From NCBI GenBank assembly GCA_003235365.1, contig QJWJ01000349.1, positions 1 through 51,321 on the forward strand: DNA of 51,321 nt. The letters run 5' to 3'. This document shows positions 43,587 to 51,321 of this stretch, piece by piece (within the stretch, counting starts at the first letter, position 1; each line of letters starts with the position of its first letter). Made by a program: the position numbers and the translations under genes. The notes below the pieces were generated by a model. It made no database searches. It saw nothing but the letters and a program-made list of their open reading frames with translations, and was not told the origin of the DNA. This stretch comes from Deltaproteobacteria bacterium (GTDB taxonomy: Bacteria; Myxococcota_A; Polyangia; Polyangiales; Polyangiaceae).

Positions 43587-44675
43587 ATGTTGAACGTTCG
43601 ACTGTACCGTGTCACGGGAATAACGGCCCTTTTGGGATGCACCTTGATGCCGGACGTTTCAGCCGCTCAAGAGGCTCACGTTGCGCAAGAAACTGCGGGT
43701 GGCGAGACCGCCGTCGAGCCAGGTGAGCGGGCAGCAGCTGAGGTCATGTTCGAAGCGGGCCGCGCTGCCATGGCAGCGGGAAACTACGAGGAAGCGTGCG
43801 AAAAATTCGAGGCGAGCATGAAGCTCGATCCCGCACCCGGCACGCTGATGAACCTCGGAAACTGCGAAGAGAAGCGAGGCCACATTGCATCTGCATGGGA
43901 GCGTTACATCGCTGCACAGCGCGATCTTCCCGAAACCGACCGACGCAAGCAGTTCGCTGCACAAAAAGTCAGGGAGCTCGCTGATGCGGTACCGCATTTG
44001 ACGATCACGCTGTCGAGTGAAGCGCCGAACGGTACGAAAGTTCATCGCGGCGACATCGACCTGACCGCCAGCCTGGGCGTCCCGCTTCCACTCGATCCGG
44101 GTTCGTACGCCATCACGGTTACTGCCGAAGGCTACCGGTCCGAAAGTTTCTCCGTCGAGTTGGAGCGAGGTGACCAAGAAGAGCTACAAGTCGCTCCCGG
44201 TGAAGCACTGCCAAAGCCAAAACCGGTCATTGGAACGACCGCTCCACCGGTCGTCGAGGACCAGCCCAAATGGGGCCCTCTCACCAAACGCCAATGGGGA
44301 TACGCGGCTGGCGGCGTCGGCATCCTGGGGATTGCTGCTGCTTTGACCAGTGGTGCCCTGGCGTGGGGGGAGTGGAACACCATCAAGAAGGAGTGCGACG
44401 TGGACAGCGGCGAGTGCTCGTCCCAATCCGGAGTAGATGCTCGGGAGCGGGGCGATCGCTACGCTCTGATCTCGAACATTACCGGCGCCATCGGTGTGAT
44501 TGCGTTGGGAACCGGAGTATACTTCGTGCTCACGAGTAGGAACCCCGGTGATAACCAGGTGACGACAGCACCTCCAAAGGGAGGTTCACCCAAGCCAGCT
44601 ACGGGGGTGTCGGCCAAACTGGAAGTCGGGACCTTCTCGGGTTACCACGGTGTGCGAATGACGGGACGATTCTGA
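43587..44675 (+). CDS. Secreted/membrane TPR and PEGA-like protein
   Basis: Predicted signal peptide MLNVRLYRVTGITALLGCTLMPDVSAAQ (cleavage near AAQ). Residues 50-130 are TPR-like (AEVMFEAGRAAMAAGNYEEACEKFEASMKLDPAPGTLMNLGNCEEKRGHIASAWERY). Residues 145-215 form a PEGA-like beta domain (LTITLSSEAPNGTKVHRGDIDLTASLGVPLPLDPGSYAITVTAEGY). Two transmembrane helices follow (about 235-255 and 295-315). The plan is widespread in myxobacterial envelope proteins. The ATG at 43587 is chosen over an upstream ATG (43485) because it begins the signal. Its stop TGA and the next ATG overlap by one base (TGATG). Confidence 0.8.
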   Translation: MLNVRLYRVTGITALLGCTLMPDVSAAQEAHVAQETAGGETAVEPGERAAAEVMFEAGRAAMAAGNYEEACEKFEASMKLDPAPGTLMNLGNCEEKRGHIASAWERYIAAQRDLPETDRRKQFAAQKVRELADAVPHLTITLSSEAPNGTKVHRGDIDLTASLGVPLPLDPGSYAITVTAEGYRSESFSVELERGDQEELQVAPGEALPKPKPVIGTTAPPVVEDQPKWGPLTKRQWGYAAGGVGILGIAAALTSGALAWGEWNTIKKECDVDSGECSSQSGVDARERGDRYALISNITGAIGVIALGTGVYFVLTSRNPGDNQVTTAPPKGGSPKPATGVSAKLEVGTFSGYHGVRMTGRF

Positions 44676-46759
44676 TGGGTGCGGGTGACGACAGGCGACG
44701 ACGGTGGCTGTGGGCAGTGCTGCTCAGCCTGTTGGCGATACTGGGCGCCGGCTGCGAAACCATCTTGGGCGCGGACTTCAGCAAGAAGTTGACCGTCAGC
44801 GAAAGCCCCATCGTCACGACGAGCCCCGGCTCACCCACCGGCGCGACCCCGAGCAGCTCGACCCCGATACCCGGGTGCATTCCGCTGTCGTGCGAGGTGC
44901 AACGAACCGAGTGCGACGAGATCGACGACAAGTGTGGCGGCAAGCTGCGTTGCGGAACGTGCGTCCTACCTGACGAATGCATCGAGGGGCGCTGCGAGTG
45001 CACCCCCAAGACGTGCGAAAGTCTCAACGCCACGTGCGGAGTGATTTGGGACGGCTGCGGAGTGGAGCGCTACTGCGGCGATTGCGAGAAGGAAGGCGAG
45101 ACTTGCGGCGGCGGCGAAACGGCAAATAGCTGCGGCACGAACGTGTGCGTCCAGCGATCTTGCGAGGAGCTCGGCGCCCAATGCGGCTACGTCACCACGT
45201 GTGGCGTGCTGCTAGACTGCGGAAAATGTGAGGGCAGGGAGACCTGCGGCGGCGATGGCACGCCCAACAAATGCGGGGGATGCATTCCGCAGCGTTGCGC
45301 GGATCTGCCCGCAGGGCAGTGCGGCAAGATCGACGACGGTTGCGGCGGCACCATCGACTGTGGCTGTGGCGAGAACGAAGTTTGCTACGATGATCAATGC
45401 TGCAAGCCGCAAACGGAATGTCCGACCGACGGCACCTGCGGTGAGGTGCCCGACGGTTGCGGTGGGACCATTCAGTGTGACGACGCCTGTGGCCCGGACG
45501 GCAAGTGTGACACGGAGAGCGGTGTGTGCTGCACCGGCGCGACTCAGTGCCCCGGCAACGTCTGCGGCGACCGGCTGATTTGCGGCGAGATGGTCAACTG
45601 CGGTGGTTGTGCCACCGGCTCTTGCTGCACCGGCGGTCGTTGTGTCGTTGCTGCGTGCCCGGCCGATGGTACCTGCGGCGCAAACGTGGAAGACACGTGT
45701 GGCTTTGGCACGATGCAGTGCGACTGCCCCAGCGGTGAGCAGTGTGTCAACGGCCAATGCGAGTGCGCGCCGCGAACCTGCATGCCCGGCGAGTGCGGAA
45801 CCTTCGGTGACGGCTGCGGCGGCTTCATCACCTGCGATTGCTCGGGCTCTCAGGTTTGCACCAGTGAGGACACGTGCTGCCAACCGACCTGCCCGGGCTT
45901 CGGCACTTGTGGTACGCAGCCCGATGGCTGCGGTGGATTAATCGACGGGTGTGGGTGCCCGAGCGGCCAGTTCTGCAACAATCGCTTCTGCTGCACGCCC
46001 AGGGGCTGCCCGAACGATGGCAGCTGTGGTCAGCTCTCCGACGGCTGTGGCGGCACGATCACCTGCGGGTGCTCTGCTCCCGGTGAGTCGTGCGCCCAGA
46101 ACAAGTGTGGTTGCGTCAAAGACACTTGCCCCACCGATGGCAGCTGCGGCGACTTCCCGGACGGCTGTGGCGGAATGATGACTTGCGGTTGCCCAACCGG
46201 AGCAAGTTGCGAGGACGGCGTGTGTACCTGTGTACCTGCAGCATGTCCCAGCGACGGCAGCTGCGGAACGATCGACGACGGCTGTGGGGGCACCAAGATG
46301 TGCGGTTGCCCCACGGGCGAAATGTGCAGCAGTGACGCCTGCGTATGCGACCCGACGCAGTGCCCCACAACCGGCGACGTCTGCCACATGGACGCGTGCT
46401 GCACGCCGGCCACGTGTCAGCCTGGCCAATGCGGCATGATCAGCGACGGCTGCGGGGGAACCATCGCCTGCGGCACCACCGGCTGTGATCCCCAAGACGT
46501 CTGCACCAACAACGTCTGCACCTGTGACGACGCAAAGTGTGCGATGGCTCAAACCGGCAGCTCTTGCCTTCCCGACGGCACGTGCTCGACGTGCACCCCG
46601 ACGACTCAGGCCGTCGCGTGCATGGGTATCGCCTGCGGAACCGTACCCAACGGTTGCGGGGGAACCATCACCTGCCCGAACACCTGCACGATGAATCAGA
46701 TGTGCACCGGCAATGCCTGCGTGCCCACGACACCCGTCGATGCAGGCGCCGGCATGTGA
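44675..46759 (+). CDS. Cys-rich repeat lipoprotein
   Basis: The 694-residue protein begins with a signal ending LGAGC (Cys27, imperfect lipobox). The rest is about 11 repeats of ~40 residues, each reading C-x-x-DG-x-CG-…-DGCGG-(T)I-x-CGC. Examples are CPTDGTCGEVPDGCGGTI and CPNDGSCGQLSDGCGGTI. Six or so Cys per unit would form disulfides, giving a long rod on the outer surface. The repeats are not identical and early units are weaker. No enzyme motif is present. The start overlaps the TPR/PEGA gene's stop by one base, so translation is likely coupled. It converges with the aminomutase gene. Confidence 0.85.
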   Translation: MGAGDDRRRRWLWAVLLSLLAILGAGCETILGADFSKKLTVSESPIVTTSPGSPTGATPSSSTPIPGCIPLSCEVQRTECDEIDDKCGGKLRCGTCVLPDECIEGRCECTPKTCESLNATCGVIWDGCGVERYCGDCEKEGETCGGGETANSCGTNVCVQRSCEELGAQCGYVTTCGVLLDCGKCEGRETCGGDGTPNKCGGCIPQRCADLPAGQCGKIDDGCGGTIDCGCGENEVCYDDQCCKPQTECPTDGTCGEVPDGCGGTIQCDDACGPDGKCDTESGVCCTGATQCPGNVCGDRLICGEMVNCGGCATGSCCTGGRCVVAACPADGTCGANVEDTCGFGTMQCDCPSGEQCVNGQCECAPRTCMPGECGTFGDGCGGFITCDCSGSQVCTSEDTCCQPTCPGFGTCGTQPDGCGGLIDGCGCPSGQFCNNRFCCTPRGCPNDGSCGQLSDGCGGTITCGCSAPGESCAQNKCGCVKDTCPTDGSCGDFPDGCGGMMTCGCPTGASCEDGVCTCVPAACPSDGSCGTIDDGCGGTKMCGCPTGEMCSSDACVCDPTQCPTTGDVCHMDACCTPATCQPGQCGMISDGCGGTIACGTTGCDPQDVCTNNVCTCDDAKCAMAQTGSSCLPDGTCSTCTPTTQAVACMGIACGTVPNGCGGTITCPNTCTMNQMCTGNACVPTTPVDAGAGM

Positions 46760-46774
46760 CTGTCCGCCGGACGC

Positions 46775-47923
46775 TCACGACGACTCGACCCGTCTAACCG
46801 TGTCGGTCTCGTCGCGCGGATCAACGGGATCGACGTAGTCCACTTCGACGCCGCGCGGACTGACGAAGCGCGTTACGCCGGGCTTGCGCGACACGACGTA
46901 GCTACGACCCGCGGGGACCTTGCCGAAGCCGCCCGGGGTGTCGACGATGAACTTCGGCAGCGCGATACCGCTCAATCGCCCCTGGAGCGCTTCCATGATC
47001 GACTCACCGACGGCCAGCGGCGTGCGCAGGTGGCTCGTGCCGCGTACCGGGTCCATCTGCAACAGGTAGTAGGGACGAACACGTTCGCGCACCAGACCCT
47101 TGAACAGTTGGGTCAGCGTCGCGGGGTCGTCGTTTACCCCACGGAGCAATACACACTGGTTCATCACTGGAAAACCCGCGTCGGCAAGACGTCGACACGC
47201 CGCTCGAGAGGCCTCGGTGAGCTCGCGCGGGTGGTTGAAGTGAGTCATCACCCACAGTGGGTGCAGCGGACGCAACGCGGCAACCAATTCGTCCGTCACG
47301 CGTTGAGGCAGAGTCACGGGGACACGCGTCGCCAGCCGAATCGTCTCGACGCTGGAAACGTCGCGCACCGCACGAACGAGGCGGACCAGTCGTTCCGTCG
47401 ACATCACGAGCGGATCACCGCCGCTGATGATCACGTCTGTCACGGCCGGGTGCTCACGCAGGTATTGCAGCGCTGGCGCGAGCTGGGCCGGCGAACGAGC
47501 GCCGCCGCCCTGGCCCACCATGCGACTACGCGTACAGAAGCGGCAGTAGACCGAACAGCGATCGCTGGCCAGGAGCAGGGCACGGTCGGGGTAGCGCTGT
47601 ACCAAGTGCGGCGCAACCTCGTGGGCAACCTCGCCGAGCGGGTCCACCAGATCCCCGGCCAGGGTGTGGCTCTCTTCGAGGCGCGGCACGACCTGCCGCC
47701 GGATGGGACAGTTGGGGTCGTCCGGCGCGATCAAGGACAGGTAGTGCGGCGTGACCGCGATCGGAAAACCACCTTGCTCGGCGCGTTTGGCCCCCTCGAA
47801 CTCGTCGGCGGACAGACGCAGCGTCGCCGCCAGCTGCGCCGCGGAGGTCAGCGCGTGGCGAAGCTGCCAACGCCAATCGTCGAAGTCCGCGTGCGGCGCG
47901 GCGAGGGGCAACACTTCGCTCAT
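46775..47923 (-). CDS. kamA: Radical-SAM aminomutase (lysine 2,3-aminomutase family)
   Basis: The 382 residues carry the SAM 4Fe-4S cluster motif C123xxxC127xxC130 (RCSVYCRFCTR), the ISGGDPLV glycine-rich SAM loop and a PLP-binding lysine segment near GIALPKFIVDTPGGFGKVP, typical of KamA/AblA. Products would be beta-lysine (osmolyte or antibiotic precursor) or, in the EpmB branch, modified EF-P lysine. A C-terminal zinc motif is not seen. The start overlaps the preceding foldase's stop by ATGA, so the pair is translationally coupled. No ablB acetyltransferase or epmA is here, so the exact reaction stays open. Confidence 0.85.
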   Translation of the reverse strand: MSEVLPLAAPHADFDDWRWQLRHALTSAAQLAATLRLSADEFEGAKRAEQGGFPIAVTPHYLSLIAPDDPNCPIRRQVVPRLEESHTLAGDLVDPLGEVAHEVAPHLVQRYPDRALLLASDRCSVYCRFCTRSRMVGQGGGARSPAQLAPALQYLREHPAVTDVIISGGDPLVMSTERLVRLVRAVRDVSSVETIRLATRVPVTLPQRVTDELVAALRPLHPLWVMTHFNHPRELTEASRAACRRLADAGFPVMNQCVLLRGVNDDPATLTQLFKGLVRERVRPYYLLQMDPVRGTSHLRTPLAVGESIMEALQGRLSGIALPKFIVDTPGGFGKVPAGRSYVVSRKPGVTRFVSPRGVEVDYVDPVDPRDETDTVRRVESS

Positions 47924-48948
47924 GGAGCGGAACCCGCGGGTACGGCTAGCTTGCTCAAGGCCGCGTCGTTTATCACGACCTTCGATTCCTTTTGCAGTTC
48001 GGAAATCAGACGCGCTTCTGCGTCACGGAGCTTCTGTTGCAGCAATCGGGCGCGCAACGTCTGCTCAGCCTCCTCGAAGCTGCGCTGGCGCGCCGGTGAA
48101 CGGCCGACGAGGCGCACGATGTACCAAGCGCCCGCGCCCCCGACGACCTCGCCGTGAACGCCACCTTGCTCGGAGATCTCGAACACTGCACGCCGCACCG
48201 CCTCGGGTACGGCGCGATTGCCACCCTTGGTCTCACCGGGACCCGAAACCAGCCCCAGATCGCCCTCGAGCTCCAGCGGAGGGCGGGCCTGATCCTTCGT
48301 GGGCCCCTTGGCTGCCGAGGGGTCGAGATTGCTGTGCTTGCGGGCCAACTCGCCCCATGCCTTGGCGTCTGCTCCTTTGGCCTGCTCCAGCACCGCTGCA
48401 GCTTTGGCTCGATCGGACATGCGAATCACCGAGACCCGCCGACGCTCGGGGTCGGCGTAATCGGCTCGATGGGCGTCGTAGTATGCGCGCAGCTCGGCCA
48501 TCGGAAGCTCTTCGAGGCTCGGCAGTCGTGAGCGCAGCTGGTCAGTCATCTGTTGGCGCAAGACCATCCGAACCTGCGCCTGCAGCACGGGGTCGTCCTG
48601 CAAGCCGCGACGCTCCGCCTCGCGAGCCAGCAGCTCCACGTTGATCATCTCGTCGAGCAGCAGGCGTCGCCGCTCCGGCGTCTGGTAGCGAAGCCGCTCG
48701 AACCGGTCCATGCGATCGAGGGCGGCCGCGTAGTCGCCCAAAGTGATGGTTCGATCGCCGACCTTGGCCAACACCTTGGCCGCCAATTCCGGAGTGAGCT
48801 TGCTGGCGTTGAGGGGAGCCGAAACGGCCGGCCCACTGCTAGACGCAGACGGCGCTGGATCCGGGGCCTCGTCTTTCTTGTCGCAGGCCGACGCGACGTG
48901 GACCGCAGCGGCCAACGCGACGATCAGCGCACTTCGTTCGCTCAGCAT
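47920..48948 (-). CDS. Parvulin-type peptidyl-prolyl isomerase, lipoprotein-like
   Basis: The 342-residue protein begins with MLSERSALIVALAAAVHVASAC, a signal with a possible lipobox at Cys22. After a Ser/Pro linker, residues 50-170 match a SurA/PpiC N-terminal helical chaperone region (VGDRTITLGDYAAALDRMDRFERLRYQTPERRRLLLDEMINVELLAREAERRGL). Residues 170-300 hold a parvulin-like domain (WGELARKHSNLDPSAAKG…GDLGLVSGPG…FEISEQGGVHGEVVGGAGAWYIVRL). Such proteins fold periplasmic and outer-membrane proteins. The ATG at 48948 is chosen over an upstream in-frame start because it begins the signal. The gene is followed by and coupled to the aminomutase gene. Confidence 0.85.
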   Translation of the reverse strand: MLSERSALIVALAAAVHVASACDKKDEAPDPAPSASSSGPAVSAPLNASKLTPELAAKVLAKVGDRTITLGDYAAALDRMDRFERLRYQTPERRRLLLDEMINVELLAREAERRGLQDDPVLQAQVRMVLRQQMTDQLRSRLPSLEELPMAELRAYYDAHRADYADPERRRVSVIRMSDRAKAAAVLEQAKGADAKAWGELARKHSNLDPSAAKGPTKDQARPPLELEGDLGLVSGPGETKGGNRAVPEAVRRAVFEISEQGGVHGEVVGGAGAWYIVRLVGRSPARQRSFEEAEQTLRARLLQQKLRDAEARLISELQKESKVVINDAALSKLAVPAGSAP

Positions 48949-49115
48949 GGAGCGACCATAGCCGAAGACGTCACATAACCCCAGGCCTGCACCCGGTGAC
49001 CGGTCCAGTCCACGACCGCCCGCACTGACACGCGCGAGACGCGTTAGATCCGTTCCAGCCGAAATCCGCACCGACCCCGATTGCGCTCCGAGCTCCATAC
49101 GAGTAGACGACCAGC

Positions 49116-49847
49116 GTGCTCACTAGCAACAAGGAACTCGCCTATCCCCGTGTCGTCGTGAAGCTGAGTGGGGAGGCCTTGAGTGGTTCCACTGGGGGTT
49201 CGGGGATCGACACGGTGACGCTCAAGGCAACTGCCGAAGAGATCCGAGAAGTGCACGCAACTGGCGTCCAGATCGCCATCGTGGTCGGGGGTGGCAACAT
49301 CTTCCGCGGTCTGCGCGGCGCGAGTGAGGGCATGGACCGCGCGCAGAGTGACTACATGGGCATGCTGGCGACAGTCATCAACTCGCTGGCGCTGCAAGAC
49401 GCGCTCGAGCGCGTGCGGCTCACCACACGCGTGATGACGGCACTCGACATCAAGCAAGTTGCGGAGCCCTACATCAAGCGCCGCGCGATTCACCACCTGG
49501 AGAAGGGGTACATCGTGATCTGCGCCGCAGGCACCGGCAACCCATACTTCTCGACGGATACGGCCGCGGCGCTGCGCGCGATGGAATTGCGCTGTGGCGC
49601 GCTGCTCAAGGCCACGAAGGTCGACGGCATCTACGACCGTGACCCCACCAAGCACCCCGAAGCGCGCATGTACAAAAAGATGAGCTACGACCAGTTCCTG
49701 GGCGAACACCTCAAGGTGATGGACTCGACGGCCGTCACACTGTGCCGCGAGAACGGGTTGCCGATTCGGGTTTTCAAGATGGTCCCCGGCAACATCCGCA
49801 GAGTGTGTCTGGGTGAGGCTGTCGGCACCACGATCAGCGTTCAGTGA
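49116..49847 (+). CDS. pyrH: Uridylate kinase
   Basis: PyrH phosphorylates UMP to UDP in de novo pyrimidine synthesis, is hexameric and regulated by GTP and UTP. The 243 residues show the amino-acid kinase fold: [61 protein letters not shown] and [13 protein letters not shown]. The start is GTG at 49116; translation could also begin a few codons later, before the first strand. tsf and frr, the common neighbours, are not adjacent. It is divergent from the foldase. Confidence 0.95.
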   Translation: MLTSNKELAYPRVVVKLSGEALSGSTGGSGIDTVTLKATAEEIREVHATGVQIAIVVGGGNIFRGLRGASEGMDRAQSDYMGMLATVINSLALQDALERVRLTTRVMTALDIKQVAEPYIKRRAIHHLEKGYIVICAAGTGNPYFSTDTAAALRAMELRCGALLKATKVDGIYDRDPTKHPEARMYKKMSYDQFLGEHLKVMDSTAVTLCRENGLPIRVFKMVPGNIRRVCLGEAVGTTISVQ

Positions 49848-50241
49848 TCCGACCTCACGAGGCCGAGCCGAATTCGACTGAGGGTCGGTCCGAATTGTGC
49901 GGCTCAAACCCGAACAGTTCGTACAACAGCAGCCGCGGCACAAACGCCCGGCGCAAAGCCGCCGAGACGGTGCGTTCATTCCAGAGCGTCGACCGATCAA
50001 CGGCGTTTTCGAACGGGCCTTACACTTCCGGCACAAACATCCAACTTACCGTTTGTTCTCGTCGAACCGACAAGTGAGCGTTCGACGCTGGCCGTGTCAG
50101 CACCGGATGTCGACGCGTCGTGATCGCATGCGTCGAGACGAAACGCGCAGTTGTCACGGTCGGGCCTGACCCCGACGATCGGACGCGCGGGGTCCTATGA
50201 TACTAGCCGCTGCCTGCGCAGGGGGCTAAGTTGGACCAACC
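49848..50241. other. Intergenic region between pyrH and ccmF
   Basis: 394 bases with no supported gene. A GACCCCG / CGGGGTC stem (about 50168-50192) stands just before a TATGAT -10-like element (about 50196-50201), a fair promoter candidate for ccmF. No terminator for pyrH is obvious. Confidence 0.4.

Positions 50242-51321
<1,080 letters not shown>

Overview
The window is high-GC DNA with the gene content of a predatory or soil myxobacterium (Myxococcota, most likely a Polyangiales-type lineage). The evidence is indirect. There are many short lipoproteins and low-complexity Pro/Ala/Asp-rich linkers, a Hanks-type Ser/Thr kinase, two response regulators with DUF4388-type output domains, PEGA-like and TPR envelope proteins, a TIGR02147 regulator coupled to a lipoprotein, and a Cys-rich repeat lipoprotein. 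No 16S rRNA is present, so the placement is inference. No tRNA, rRNA, CRISPR array, insertion sequence or prophage was recognised.

Layout. 1-1275 is a long gene-free stretch holding degenerate ~92-bp tandem repeats, a perfect parS centromere site (487-502) and a palindromic repeat cluster upstream of a TetR-family gene. 1951-5488 is a minus-strand run: a fused shikimate kinase/dehydroquinate synthase, a lipoprotein, a small envelope protein and ZapA. 5819-11121 carries dapF and a 1463-residue membrane-anchored response regulator. 11180-13468 (minus) carries a J-domain chaperone, a methyltransferase and rpoZ. 13622-21741 mixes a DoxX protein, a ferritin-like lipoprotein, cysS, queD, an HNH nuclease, a CBS protein, an ABC ATPase and an S2P-TPR fusion. 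22027-24431 holds a secreted metzincin with its own terminator and an orphan serine acetyltransferase-like gene. 24543-30365 carries a multi-TM membrane protein divergent from aspS, then a second DUF4388 response regulator and rimI.

30523-37983 is the most accessory-looking part: a TIGR02147 regulator whose stop overlaps the start of a META-repeat lipoprotein (ATGA), with a perfect 20-bp palindrome upstream, followed by orphan lipoproteins, a phosphoesterase and a rhomboid protease. 38226-41714 carries an MlaE permease, an SDR, the SRP RNA gene (ffs, minus strand) and an acyl-CoA carboxylase carboxyltransferase. 41818-46759 is a divergent pair: a membrane Ser/Thr kinase on one side and a TPR/PEGA-like protein plus a Cys-rich repeat lipoprotein on the other. 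46775-49847 has a radical-SAM aminomutase coupled to a parvulin-type foldase, then pyrH. The window ends inside ccmF.

Most housekeeping genes here (aroKB, dapF, cysS, aspS, pyrH, rpoZ, ffs) are single and unlinked by pathway. Local functional units are suggested only by overlapping or divergent pairs: TIGR02147-META lipoprotein, kinase//PEGA-Cys-rich lipoprotein, foldase-aminomutase and MlaE-SDR.
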